A stretch of 64,000 nt of DNA from Maricaulis sp. (lineage in GTDB: Bacteria; Pseudomonadota; Alphaproteobacteria; Caulobacterales; Maricaulaceae), in the NCBI RefSeq assembly GCF_030149515.1, contig NZ_JASBRI010000029.1, forward strand, positions 62,001-126,000. Direction: 5' to 3'. Position 1 is the stretch's first letter, and every line of letters starts with the position of its first letter. The notes beneath the pieces are model-generated. The model worked only from the letters and a program-made list of their open reading frames with translations. It had not been told where the DNA came from and did not search any database. Of the stretch, positions 7,165 through 17,240 are shown piece after piece. Position numbers and translations under genes: made by a program.

Positions 7165-9594
7165 TCAGGCCCGGCGGCGTGGCGTCTCTGCTCCTGCGTT
7201 CACGTGCTCGCAAATGCGCAGGCGCAGATCCGCGCTTTCGGCGTCGAATCCGGGCACCTGGCCGCGCGAGATCGGGCGGGAGAGCAGGAAACCCTGCAGG
7301 ACGAGATCGGGCTGGCACCCTAGCGCACCAAGCTCGTCGAACTCTTCCACACCCTCGACAACGACACGGATATTCAGCTCACGCGCCAGGTCGATCGTCG
7401 CCTGCACGATGATCTGGGCTTCGCGGTCCCGGTGGATGCCGGTCATGAAGGACCGGTCAATCTTGATCTTGTCGAAGGGGAAGGCGCGCAGATAGCTCAG
7501 CGAGGAATAGCCCGTGCCGAAATCGTCGATCGCCAGGCCCACGCCCAGCTCCTTCAAGGCGCGCAACACGTTCAGTGCGCGCTCCTCGTCATCGATCAGC
7601 ACGCCTTCGGTGATCTCGATCTCCAGCCGCTCCGGTGCAAGACCGGAAAGCTTCAGCGCCTGCCGGACCGAGAATACCAGATTGCCCTGGCGGAACTGGG
7701 CCGGGGAGACGTTGACCGCAACCCGCCGCCCATCAGGCCAGTTCACGGCCTCGCGGCAAGCCGCCTTCAATACCCATTCGCCCATTTTCAGGATCAGACC
7801 GGTCTCCTCGGCAATCTGAACGAAGTTCGAGGGCGGAACGAAACCGCGGCGCACATCGTTCCAGCGGATCAACGCCTCGTATCCCACGATAGCGCCATCG
7901 CCCAGGCGGGCCTGCGGCTGGAAGTGGAGTTCCAGCAGCTCGTCCTCGATCGCCAGCCCCAGATCGGCCTCGAGCATGCGGCGTTCCTGCATCATCTGGC
8001 CCAGCTTGGGATCGAAATCGCAAACCTGGTTCCGGCCCTGGCCCTTTGCCCTGTAGAGGGCGAGATCGGCCTGGTTCATCAAGCGGTCCGGATCCTCGCC
8101 ATCGAGCGGGAACAGGGTCACGCCGCCGGACGCCGACACCTTGAGGTGCAGTTGCCCCAGCGTCAGCGGAGATCCGACCGTATTGACCACGCGCTGGGCG
8201 ATGGCCAGCACATCCTCGCGGCCCTCGACATCGGGCAGGACGACAGCAAACTCGTCGCCCGACAGACGCGCGGCGATCGCCCCCTTGGGCAGCACGTCGA
8301 GCATGCGTTCCGAAACGGTCTTCAGCAATGCATCGCCTGTGGCATGGCCGTGGACGTCATTGACCTCCTTGAACCGGTCGAGGTCGAAGAACATCAGCGC
8401 GACGATCGTGTCTGCGTGCCAGGCCCGGTCCAGTTCGGCCTCGAAGGCCTCACGGAACTTCAAGCGGTTGGGCAGGCCGGTCAGTGTGTCGTGATGCGCC
8501 AGATGAGTGATCCGCGCGCGGGCGCGCTCTTCGGACGAGACGTCGCGGAAGGTCAGGACCTGGGCAGGGTCGCCGTCGAACTCCATGGTGCGCCGCCGCA
8601 CCTGTACGGTGATCGCCGCGCCATCACGACAGCGCAGCTGGCAGGTGACCGGACGCATCTCGGCCTGCTCGTCGAGGATCTCGGCCAGCTTTCCGTCCAT
8701 GACCACCTTGTTGATCGGGGTGCGGATCAGATCCTGACGGTCGAGCTTGAGCATTTCGCAGAAGCGGGAATTCATGTCCTGCATGATGCCATCGCGCACA
8801 ACGGCAATCCCCTCGAAAGTCGCGTCGGCCAGGGTGCGCATGCGCCGTGCCTCGGCTTCGCGGCGCGTGCCGAGATGCAGGTCCAGTGCCGCCGCGCCCA
8901 AACCGATGGAGACGACGAAGATCACGCCGAGGGCGATGGTCACAGCCAGCAGCTTGGTCGATACACCGTCCGGCTCCACGATCCCCGGTGCGAGGGGAAC
9001 AAGCTGCAACGCTCCCATCGCAATGAAGTGAAGGCAGACCACGCCCAGAACGAAAGCCGCCGCAGCGCCGAACAGGCCGCGGCGGGTCGGGTAACGCACC
9101 ATGATCGTCGCGCTGGCGGCCGCGAACTGCATGCCCAGGACGACAGATGCAATGACAAGGCCGGTATCCCACTGCATGCGCGCACCGACATCCATCGCGT
9201 CGATGCCCATGAAATGCATGGTGGCAATGCCGGCCCCGATGACGGCGCCACCGACCGGCGCGGCAAAGGCATGTTCGGCCCTGACCGCATAGGCCCAGCC
9301 ACAGGCAGAAACGAAGACGGCCAGAAGCAGCGAACCTATCGTGCCGACCATGGCGTAGTGGATGGGAAGCGGCGATTCATAGGCCAGCATGGACACGAAA
9401 TGCGTGCCCCAGATACCGACACCGGTCACGAATCCTGCCACAAGCAGCCACAGCACCTGCCGCTCGGCCGGGGCGGCCATGGCACGCCGCGCCGTACCCA
9501 CAGCGGCGAGGGCGGACAGGGTGCACAGGATGGCGGCGACGGCGACCAGACGCAGGTCGTGTTCGACCGTCAGGCAATAGAATACGCGATACAC
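7165..9594 (-). CDS. MHYT-PAS-GGDEF-EAL membrane c-di-GMP turnover protein
   Basis: About 809 residues from the GTG at 9594. The N-terminal MHYT sensor has seven membrane segments (residues ~12-235) with the repeated His/Met motifs [15 protein letters not shown] and LHFIAMGAL, thought to bind a metal and sense a diatomic gas or redox state. A PAS domain follows, then GGDEF (SGDEF, residues 445-449; no obvious RxxD inhibitory site). The EAL domain (EAL at 573-575) keeps the catalytic set: [34 protein letters not shown]. Both cyclase and phosphodiesterase sites look intact. The GTG start has GAGG 5 nt upstream; an ATG at 9648 would overlap rnhB. The gene is divergent from rnhB. Confidence 0.9.
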   Translation of the reverse strand: MYRVFYCLTVEHDLRLVAVAAILCTLSALAAVGTARRAMAAPAERQVLWLLVAGFVTGVGIWGTHFVSMLAYESPLPIHYAMVGTIGSLLLAVFVSACGWAYAVRAEHAFAAPVGGAVIGAGIATMHFMGIDAMDVGARMQWDTGLVIASVVLGMQFAAASATIMVRYPTRRGLFGAAAAFVLGVVCLHFIAMGALQLVPLAPGIVEPDGVSTKLLAVTIALGVIFVVSIGLGAAALDLHLGTRREAEARRMRTLADATFEGIAVVRDGIMQDMNSRFCEMLKLDRQDLIRTPINKVVMDGKLAEILDEQAEMRPVTCQLRCRDGAAITVQVRRRTMEFDGDPAQVLTFRDVSSEERARARITHLAHHDTLTGLPNRLKFREAFEAELDRAWHADTIVALMFFDLDRFKEVNDVHGHATGDALLKTVSERMLDVLPKGAIAARLSGDEFAVVLPDVEGREDVLAIAQRVVNTVGSPLTLGQLHLKVSASGGVTLFPLDGEDPDRLMNQADLALYRAKGQGRNQVCDFDPKLGQMMQERRMLEADLGLAIEDELLELHFQPQARLGDGAIVGYEALIRWNDVRRGFVPPSNFVQIAEETGLILKMGEWVLKAACREAVNWPDGRRVAVNVSPAQFRQGNLVFSVRQALKLSGLAPERLEIEITEGVLIDDEERALNVLRALKELGVGLAIDDFGTGYSSLSYLRAFPFDKIKIDRSFMTGIHRDREAQIIVQATIDLARELNIRVVVEGVEEFDELGALGCQPDLVLQGFLLSRPISRGQVPGFDAESADLRLRICEHVNAGAETPRRRA

Positions 9595-9615
9595 TCTTGC
9601 CTCGAAGGATCGGCT

Positions 9616-10272
9616 TTGACCCGGACGCTCCCACAAAAAGACAAGCATTACCTTAACGGGACCAAGGGTTTTCCCGCGCAACCGGTGGCCGGTGTGGACG
9701 AGGCTGGACGGGGGCCGCTGGCCGGTCCGGTCGTGGCCGCTGCGGTGGTCCTCGATCCGTCCCGGCCGATCCCGGGCCTCGCCGATTCCAAGACCCTCAC
9801 CGCCCGCCGGCGCGAGGCCCTGGCCGGGCAGATCCGGCAAAACACATGGATCGGTATCGGTATTGCCGAACCCGCCGAGATCGACCGGCTGAATATCCTG
9901 CAGGCGACAATGACGGCCATGGCGCGCGCGGTCTCTCGACTGCCGCGGAGGCCTGTACACGTCCTGGTCGACGGCAACCGGGTGCCCGAGGGTCTGCCCT
10001 GCCCGGCCGAAGCCCTGGTGAGAGGCGATGCCCGCGAGCCGGCGATCGCCGCGGCGTCGATCATCGCCAAGACGCTGCGCGACGCGCTGATGCTGGAGGC
10101 AGCCCGCCGCTGGCCCGGCTACGGCTTTGACGGACACAAGGGCTATCCCAGCGCCGCCCACCGCAAGAGGCTCGCCGAGCTGGGCCCCTGCCCGATCCAC
10201 CGGCTGAGCTACACGCCGGTTCGTCTTGCGGCCGAATCAGCGCAATCCACAGATGCGGCCAGCTGTGGATAA
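9616..10272 (+). CDS. rnhB: Ribonuclease HII
   Basis: 218 residues. Cleaves RNA-DNA hybrids and embedded ribonucleotides. Family motifs: [20 protein letters not shown] near residue 28 (catalytic Asp-Glu), then [14 protein letters not shown], and [13 protein letters not shown] with the later conserved acid. No ATG fits. The TTG at 9616 is chosen because AAGGA lies 6 nt upstream and the motif-bearing domain begins about 25 residues later. The start codon is only 21 bp from the divergent GTG of the MHYT gene, so each promoter must lie inside or next to the other coding region. Confidence 0.9.
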   Translation: MTRTLPQKDKHYLNGTKGFPAQPVAGVDEAGRGPLAGPVVAAAVVLDPSRPIPGLADSKTLTARRREALAGQIRQNTWIGIGIAEPAEIDRLNILQATMTAMARAVSRLPRRPVHVLVDGNRVPEGLPCPAEALVRGDAREPAIAAASIIAKTLRDALMLEAARRWPGYGFDGHKGYPSAAHRKRLAELGPCPIHRLSYTPVRLAAESAQSTDAASCG

Positions 10273-10284
10273 CTTGATCGAAGC

Positions 10285-10299
10285 TTAACCGCCCGTTAG
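10285..10299 (+). promoter_or_regulatory. CtrA-like binding site upstream of ccrM
   Basis: TTAA-N7-TTAG (full left half TTAACC) matches the CtrA consensus TTAA-N7-TTAA with one mismatch, 53 bp upstream of the ccrM ATG. CtrA activates ccrM in Caulobacter, so the position fits known biology. No CtrA gene is in the window. Confidence 0.6.
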
Positions 10300-10312
10300 C
10301 CATAAGAGCTGA

Positions 10313-11431
<1,119 letters not shown>

Positions 11432-11499
11432 CCCCGATGCTATATCCTGTGTCCTGCCGCCGATCAGGGCACGCGACATGAAGACTGGGCGAGGCTGAA

Positions 11500-14049
11500 G
11501 TGAGCCGCCATGGCTCCATCGCTTGGATGATCCTTGCGGTCATCGTGCTTACCTCGCTCGTAGTTTCCGGCAGCACGGTCGCTATTACGGCGGTCAGTTT
11601 CTGGCGTGACCTGCAACGCGTGCAGCTGGAACAAATTGAAGACTATGTCGCCGAACGCGGCCGTATCAACGCTGCCCTGTTCGAGCGCATGGCGGCCACC
11701 CAGACAAACGCTATTGCAGCCCTCGACCGGCGCCTGGCCACGCTCGACGATGATTTTGCACGGGCCGAATTCGATCGCCTGTTCCCGCTGCAGGACGACG
11801 GGACACGCCGCAGTATCGACCCGCTTTTCGAAGGCTATACCGCCCCCGATGGAGACACCCATTTTGGCGTCGGCGCCTATCTCAATCCCGAGCGCGAATG
11901 GGATCTGCCGCGCAAACGCTTGCTGGTGGCCGCCTATCTGGTCGTCGACCGGTTCGGCGAGGCGCTGCAGGGCCTGATCGACAACATCTATTTCTTCTCC
12001 GACGACAATGAGCTGGTTATTTCCGCTCCCGCCCGGCCGGACCGTCTGGCCTACTACCGCCGCGAGGCACCGGCCGGCTTCGACATGCGCGAAGCGTCCT
12101 TCTTCCCGCTCGTCCTGCCGGAAAACAATCCCGAAGGCCTCTTCGTCTGCGACGAGCTGGCCCGGCTGCTCTATGTGCAGAGCGGAGAATGGCTGACAAC
12201 CGGATGTTTCACACCCTACCGGCGCAACGGGGAACACCGCGGCGCCTTCGGCACAACCGTGGAATTACGCACCTATTTCGGCGAAGCCATGGCCAATCCT
12301 CCCGCCTATGGCGAAAACATGATTATCGATGCCAACGGCAATCTCATCGCACATGCCGCCCTGCTCGACGCTCCGGTCACACCGCAGGCGGTCGAGGCCG
12401 TCTCGCAGGGCCTCGACACGTCCGGATTTCTCCACGCCATCGAGGCCAGCGGTCAGCCGCACGAGCATGGCGTCGTGGCCACGCCGAACGGCCACTGGAT
12501 CATCGGCTATACATGGCTCGACGGTCCCGGCTGGTATTCCATCTCGCGCATTGACCGGGACGCCCTGCGGCAGGAGCAGGCCGGCCGGGTCCTTGTGGTC
12601 ATCCTGATCGGCATCGCCGGTGTCGCACTGCAATGCCTGCTGGCCTATCTGATCCTGTTCAACCGCCTGGTCCGCCCGCTGGCCGCCATGACACGGCATT
12701 TCGGCACGTCGCGGCCGGATGCCGCCGGACGCAATCCCGCCCTCACCCGCACGCTCCAGGCCCGCAACGAGCTGGGCACGCTGGCCCGCCGGCTCGAGGC
12801 CCAGCGGCGGCGCAATGAGGAGATGATCGACCAGCTCGAGGACCGTGTCGCCGAACGCACCCGTGAACTGGAAGTGGCGAACCAGGCCAAGAGCGAGTTT
12901 CTGGCCAATATAAGCCACGAAATCCGCACCCCCCTGAACGGTGTCCTGGGGCTTGCTCAGATCATCGAACTCAGGGCCAAGGATCCGAATCTACGCGAGC
13001 AGGCCCGCATGATTCATGACAGCGGCGAAATGCTGACAGCGCTGCTCAACGACATTCTCGACATGTCCAAGATCGAGGCCGGCAAGCTGGAGCTGGCCCC
13101 GGCCGCGACCGATCTTCGCACCGTGCTGTTCAACCTCAAGACCCTGTTCGAAAGCGAAGCGCAAGCCAAAGGGCTGGATTTCACCTTCAACATCGACGCC
13201 GGCATTCCTGCGCAGCTAAGTTTCGACCCGCTGCGGGTCAAGCAGTGCGTATCGAACCTGCTGTCGAATGCGATCAAGTTCACTGAGACCGGTTCGGTCC
13301 GCCTGACCGCTCACGCCGAATGCGAAGAAGCCTCGGGCGAAACCGGCGGGACATGCCTCGTCACGATTTCGATTGCCGATACTGGCATGGGCATGGAGCC
13401 GGACGTGCTCGACCGCCTGTTCGCCCCCTTCACTCAGGCCAGCGCCTCGATCGGACAAACCCATGGCGGCACGGGCCTGGGATTGGCCATCACACGCAAT
13501 CTGGCGGAGATAATGGATGGCGGTGTCACGGTCCGCTCGACACCGGGCGGGGGGGCGGTATTCACCCTCACCTTCCGGGCTGCAACAGTCAAAACCGCCG
13601 CTGGCCACCAGGCGCGGGAAGCCCCGTCGGATCTGGCAGCCGCGCCGGAATTCGCGCCGCTGCGCGGGCTGAACATTCTTCTGGTCGAAGACAATCACAT
13701 CAATCAACAGGTCGCCACGGCCTTCCTGGCGCCGCTGAAGGGGCGGATCCACACCGCCATGACCGGCTTGCAGGCGCTGGAAAGGCTGGCCGACAGCGCA
13801 TTCGATATCGTCATCATGGATGTGCGCATGCCCGTCATGGACGGCCTTGAGGCAATCTCGCGAATTCGCAGCGGCGAAACCGCCTATGCCGGCATTCCGG
13901 TCGTCGCCCTCACCGCCAATGCCTCCGAAGAGGACGCACGCATCTGCCTGCAGGCCGGCATGGACGCCTACGTATCCAAGCCGCTGAAACCGAAAGCCCT
14001 CTACAACGCCATGCTGACGGCGCTCTCCCGCAGTAGCGCGCGCCGCTAG
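11500..14049 (+). CDS. Membrane hybrid sensor histidine kinase
   Basis: 849 residues from a GTG start with GAGG 6 nt upstream. TM1 is at about residues 9-31, then a ~330-residue periplasmic sensor region (Cache-like by position, not recognised by motif), TM2 at about 362-386, and a linker/coiled coil. The HisKA box is [11 protein letters not shown] with phospho-acceptor His473. HATPase motifs are NLLSNAIKFTETG, DTGMGME and GGTGLGLAI. The C-terminal receiver domain has Asp774 (IMDVRMPVMDG) and ends in VSKPLKPKALY. No Hpt or response regulator is next to it, so its partner is elsewhere. Its stop overlaps that of convergent mutY in a shared CTAG. Confidence 0.9.
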   Translation: MSRHGSIAWMILAVIVLTSLVVSGSTVAITAVSFWRDLQRVQLEQIEDYVAERGRINAALFERMAATQTNAIAALDRRLATLDDDFARAEFDRLFPLQDDGTRRSIDPLFEGYTAPDGDTHFGVGAYLNPEREWDLPRKRLLVAAYLVVDRFGEALQGLIDNIYFFSDDNELVISAPARPDRLAYYRREAPAGFDMREASFFPLVLPENNPEGLFVCDELARLLYVQSGEWLTTGCFTPYRRNGEHRGAFGTTVELRTYFGEAMANPPAYGENMIIDANGNLIAHAALLDAPVTPQAVEAVSQGLDTSGFLHAIEASGQPHEHGVVATPNGHWIIGYTWLDGPGWYSISRIDRDALRQEQAGRVLVVILIGIAGVALQCLLAYLILFNRLVRPLAAMTRHFGTSRPDAAGRNPALTRTLQARNELGTLARRLEAQRRRNEEMIDQLEDRVAERTRELEVANQAKSEFLANISHEIRTPLNGVLGLAQIIELRAKDPNLREQARMIHDSGEMLTALLNDILDMSKIEAGKLELAPAATDLRTVLFNLKTLFESEAQAKGLDFTFNIDAGIPAQLSFDPLRVKQCVSNLLSNAIKFTETGSVRLTAHAECEEASGETGGTCLVTISIADTGMGMEPDVLDRLFAPFTQASASIGQTHGGTGLGLAITRNLAEIMDGGVTVRSTPGGGAVFTLTFRAATVKTAAGHQAREAPSDLAAAPEFAPLRGLNILLVEDNHINQQVATAFLAPLKGRIHTAMTGLQALERLADSAFDIVIMDVRMPVMDGLEAISRIRSGETAYAGIPVVALTANASEEDARICLQAGMDAYVSKPLKPKALYNAMLTALSRSSARR

Positions 14050-15110
14050 CGCGACCGGGCCGCCACCACTTTTCGCATCACACTGGGCAGGGCTTCGCGC
14101 TCCAGGGCTTTTTCCCTCACCCAGCCGCCCTCATCGGGTTCCCAGTCCGGCAGGGCGGCGGCCTCGCGCACCGACAGGCGCAATTCGAAATGGGTAAAAA
14201 CATGGCGCACCTCGCCGCGATCGGCCCACTCGCCTGCGAAGGGCGGGTCGCCCTCGGGCTCGGCCTCGCCCCAGGGCGTGGAGGGCACTTCCATCATGCC
14301 GCCCAACAGGCCCTTGTCCGGCCGCTGGCGCAGCCAGACGCCCTTGGGACTTCGTACAAGCCAGGCAATGCCGCGGCGCACCGGTTTGGGCTTTTTCTTC
14401 TCCTTGAGCGGATACCGCGACATGTCGCCCGCGGCCCGGGCCTCACAGGCAAAGGCCCAGGGACAGGCAGCGCAGCCGGGGGTGCGCGGCACGCACACCG
14501 TGGCCCCCAGATCCATGATCGCCTGGGCATAATCGCCCGGCCGGTCCGGCGATGCGATGGCGGACGCCAGGCGCCGGATTTCCGGCTTGGCCTTCGGCAG
14601 TGGCGTGTTGATGCGATAAAGCCGCGTGATGACCCGTTCCACATTGCCGTCCACCACGCTGGCCGGCTTGTCGAACGCCGCCGCCAGGATGGCGTTCGCC
14701 GTGTATTCACCGATCCCGGGAAGTGCACGCAGACCCTCGAGCGTGTCGGGGAAGCGTCCGTCATGATCTTCGCTGACGGCCCCGGCGCAGGCATGCAGAT
14801 TGCGGGCGCGGGCGTAATAGCCCAGACCGGCCCACTCGCGCATCACATCCGCGCGCGGGGCTGCGGCCAGATCGTCGACACGCGGCCACAGGTCCAGGAA
14901 ACGGAACCAGTAGGGCGTGGCATGCGGCACCGTGGTCTGCTGCAGCATGATTTCCGACAGCCAGACCGCATAGGGATCGGCCACACGCCCCCTCGCCCGG
15001 TCTTCCGGCCGGACCCGCCAGGGCAGCGTGCGGCCCTCGCGGTCGTACCAGTCGAGCAGGGTGGAACGCAGACGGTCGATCTGATCGGACGGGGTCATGG
15101 GGCTTTGCAC
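14046..15110 (-). CDS. mutY: A/G-specific adenine DNA glycosylase
   Basis: 354 residues. Removes adenine mispaired with 8-oxoguanine. The catalytic Glu is in SEIMLQQT; helix-hairpin-helix LPGIGEYTANAI is followed by the conserved Asp in VVDGNVERV. The 4Fe-4S loop CVPRTPGCAACPWAFAC fits C-x6-C-x2-C-x5-C. The C-terminal NUDIX-like 8-oxoG recognition part begins near residue 235. The GTG start at 15110 is annotated; an in-frame ATG at 15098 gives four fewer residues and is equally possible. Divergent from the DUF721 gene across 36 bp; convergent with the hybrid kinase through a CTAG stop overlap. Confidence 0.96.
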   Translation of the reverse strand: MQSPMTPSDQIDRLRSTLLDWYDREGRTLPWRVRPEDRARGRVADPYAVWLSEIMLQQTTVPHATPYWFRFLDLWPRVDDLAAAPRADVMREWAGLGYYARARNLHACAGAVSEDHDGRFPDTLEGLRALPGIGEYTANAILAAAFDKPASVVDGNVERVITRLYRINTPLPKAKPEIRRLASAIASPDRPGDYAQAIMDLGATVCVPRTPGCAACPWAFACEARAAGDMSRYPLKEKKKPKPVRRGIAWLVRSPKGVWLRQRPDKGLLGGMMEVPSTPWGEAEPEGDPPFAGEWADRGEVRHVFTHFELRLSVREAAALPDWEPDEGGWVREKALEREALPSVMRKVVAARSR

Positions 15111-15146
15111 TTGCGACAGGCCGTCAACACGGCGACACTGGTGAGC

Positions 15147-15680
15147 ATGATGCGCAAACCGTCCCCGTCAACACTGGAAGCTGCCGCAAACGCCTTTATC
15201 AGCAGACGCCGCGGCCGGCCGGCGATCCGGCCCGCTCCCTCGGCGGGGCGCGCGGCCGAGCGTGTTCTCAAACCGCTGGCGAAACAGTTCGGTGTCGGCA
15301 CCGACCAATTGCGCGAGAACTGGGAAGAGATTGTCGGGCCGCGCCTGGCGCAATGGAGTTCCCCGGAAACCATCCGGCGCTCCGGCGGGGTATTCACGCT
15401 GGTGATCCGCGCCCGCGGTCCGGCCGGGGCCATCCTGCAGGCGGAATCGCGCCGCATCCTGGAACGCATTGCCACCTTTGCCGGCCAGCGCGCCCCGACC
15501 CGGCTGCGCATCGTCCAGGGCATGTCCGCGGCCAGGCCGGCTGTGCGCCCATCCACCCGCATGAACACTTCGCAATCCGCTTCACAACTGAGCGAGACGG
15601 TGGAGACTTCGCCCGAGGCCCGTCTATTGTCGGCCCTCGACCGGTTCGGCCGTGCGATCAAGGCACGGGACGAACGCTGA
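15147..15680 (+). CDS. DUF721 (DciA-like) protein
   Basis: 177 residues. The central region from LKPLAKQFGV through ENWEEIVGPRLAQWSSPE to LERIATFAGQRAPTRLRIVQG is the DUF721 domain, the family of the DciA replicative helicase (DnaB) loader found in bacteria without DnaC. The ends are basic and low-complexity, as usual. The start is uncertain: a double ATG at 15147/15150, with a GTG at 15141 also in frame. It lies between mutY and the dsbA-like/smc genes, an arrangement seen in related alphaproteobacteria. A role in helicase loading is inferred from the family. Confidence 0.82.
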   Translation: MMRKPSPSTLEAAANAFISRRRGRPAIRPAPSAGRAAERVLKPLAKQFGVGTDQLRENWEEIVGPRLAQWSSPETIRRSGGVFTLVIRARGPAGAILQAESRRILERIATFAGQRAPTRLRIVQGMSAARPAVRPSTRMNTSQSASQLSETVETSPEARLLSALDRFGRAIKARDER

Positions 15681-15702
15681 TTTTGGCATGGGGAGCCTCC
15701 CG

Positions 15703-16452
15703 ATGAATCTCACACGACGTGCGTTGTCCGCTGTCGCCGTTTCCGCCGCCCTGATTGTTGGCGCCTGCGGCGACAATGACGCGCCCAGCACCGGGCAGAC
15801 CAGCTATGAACGGGCCAGCGATCGCGGCCTGGGCAGTGCGTCTGCACCGGTGACGATGATCGAATACGCCTCGGTGGCCTGCGGGCATTGTGCCCTCTTC
15901 CACGAAGAGGTTTTCCCGACGCTCGAGGAATATATCGAAGCCGGCCAGCTCCGCTTCGTCTTGCGCGAAATGATCACCGGAACGCCGCAATTTGCCATCG
16001 CAGGCTTCGCGCTGGCCCATTGCGTGCCCGAAGATCGCTATTACGACATGATCGATCTGCTGTTCGAACAGCAGCGCGCCATTTTCCAGGCCGCCCAGAC
16101 CCAGGGCAGCGCCCGCGGCCAGTATCTTGCCATCGCCCGGTCGATGGGGCTTAGCGAGCAGGAATTCGTGGCCTGCCTGAACGATGAAGAAATCAATGAG
16201 GCCATCGTTGCCGCCCACGACCGCGCGGTCGAGGAAGGCATAGACGGCACGCCGCGCTTTGTCTTCAACGGACAGATGCTGGAATCGCGCCGTGCGCCGG
16301 GGGATACGGAATACACCTATTTCCTGGGCGGCGAACAGCTGATGATCGATGGCGAGCCCGTGCCGGGCCTGGTGGATGCGGAGACGTTCAGCCGTATCAT
16401 CGATCATCTCGTCGCCCAGTCGGGTGGCGCGGCGGGCGAAGGGGCGGAATAA
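15703..16452 (+). CDS. DsbA-like thioredoxin-fold lipoprotein (CGHC)
   Basis: 249 residues. Lipoprotein signal with lipobox VGAC (Cys20). The DSBA/thioredoxin_4 domain starts at APVTMIEYASVACGHCALF with active-site CGHC, has the long helical insertion, and the cis-Pro loop GTPRFVFNG near residue 185. Predicted periplasmic thiol-disulfide oxidoreductase. The ATG at 15703 has GGGGAG at 7-nt spacing; the in-frame ATG at 15688 lacks this. Its stop overlaps the next ATG by one base (TAATG), so it is translated together with the second DsbA-like gene. No DsbB partner is nearby. Confidence 0.88.
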   Translation: MNLTRRALSAVAVSAALIVGACGDNDAPSTGQTSYERASDRGLGSASAPVTMIEYASVACGHCALFHEEVFPTLEEYIEAGQLRFVLREMITGTPQFAIAGFALAHCVPEDRYYDMIDLLFEQQRAIFQAAQTQGSARGQYLAIARSMGLSEQEFVACLNDEEINEAIVAAHDRAVEEGIDGTPRFVFNGQMLESRRAPGDTEYTYFLGGEQLMIDGEPVPGLVDAETFSRIIDHLVAQSGGAAGEGAE

Positions 16453-17174
16453 TGTCCCTGTCGCGCCTCGTCCCGACGGCCCTGACCTCGGCGGCGCTCC
16501 TACTGGGTACGGCGGCGGCCGGTCTGGCCCAGAACCCGGCCCAGGCGGAACGTCCGGACGATCACGCCATCGGCGCGGCCGATGCCCCGCTGCTGATTGT
16601 CGAATACGCGTCCTATGCCTGCCCGCACTGCGCGCATTTTCAGGAAGATGCGTGGCCGGCCGTGCGCGAGGAGTTTATCGAAACCGGCCAGGTACGCTGG
16701 GTCTATCGCCCGACTCTGACCAACCCGATCCAGCTCGCAGGCGCCGGGATCATCCTCGCCGAATGCGCCGCCGAGGACCGCTTCTTCGATGCCACCGACC
16801 TGTTGTTCGCCGAACAGGCCGCCCTGTTCGAAGCGGCGCGCTCAGGCGGCGATGTGCTGGGTGTCTATAACCGGATCGGCGCCGCGGTCGGCCTCAATTC
16901 GGAGGCCTTCATGGCCTGTTTGCAGGACCCTGCGATGAACGAGGCGGTCAACGCCGCCGCGATCCAGGCCAATGAAGACGGCATCCCGGGCACCCCCTCC
17001 TTCATCATCGGCGGCGAGTTGCTGGCGATCGTCCGGGAAGAGGGCCGCTCGATCTGGCACTGGGGCGGCGAGCCGCTGATGCTCGACGGGGAACGGGTTC
17101 CCGTCGAATTGAACGGAGACTCGTTCAGCCGAATCGTCCTTCACTTCCTGAATAGTTCCGATTCGGAGAACTAG
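16452..17174 (+). CDS. DsbA-like thioredoxin-fold protein (CPHC)
   Basis: 240 residues. Sec signal peptide with probable cleavage after GLAQ (no lipobox), then the same fold as its upstream neighbour, with active-site CPHC (YASYACPHCAHF, the classical DsbA dipeptide) and the cis-Pro loop GTPSFIIGG. Length and layout show the pair arose by duplication, but the neighbour is lipid-anchored with CGHC while this one is soluble with CPHC. Likely a periplasmic oxidant of protein thiols. smc follows 66 bp downstream with a GGAGG-like SD. Confidence 0.9.
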   Translation: MSLSRLVPTALTSAALLLGTAAAGLAQNPAQAERPDDHAIGAADAPLLIVEYASYACPHCAHFQEDAWPAVREEFIETGQVRWVYRPTLTNPIQLAGAGIILAECAAEDRFFDATDLLFAEQAALFEAARSGGDVLGVYNRIGAAVGLNSEAFMACLQDPAMNEAVNAAAIQANEDGIPGTPSFIIGGELLAIVREEGRSIWHWGGEPLMLDGERVPVELNGDSFSRIVLHFLNSSDSEN

Positions 17175-17240
17175 AATCGCATCAGGAAAGCGCCGCATTC
17201 GGGTAGTAAAGGACCCGCCAGGCTGCGCAATGGAGGTCGG

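Noticed and set aside
7432-9615. Long plus-strand open frame upstream of and in frame with rnhB
   Set aside because: Antisense to the MHYT-GGDEF-EAL gene. rnhB starts at the TTG with AAGGA at 9616; the upstream extension is a codon-phase shadow.
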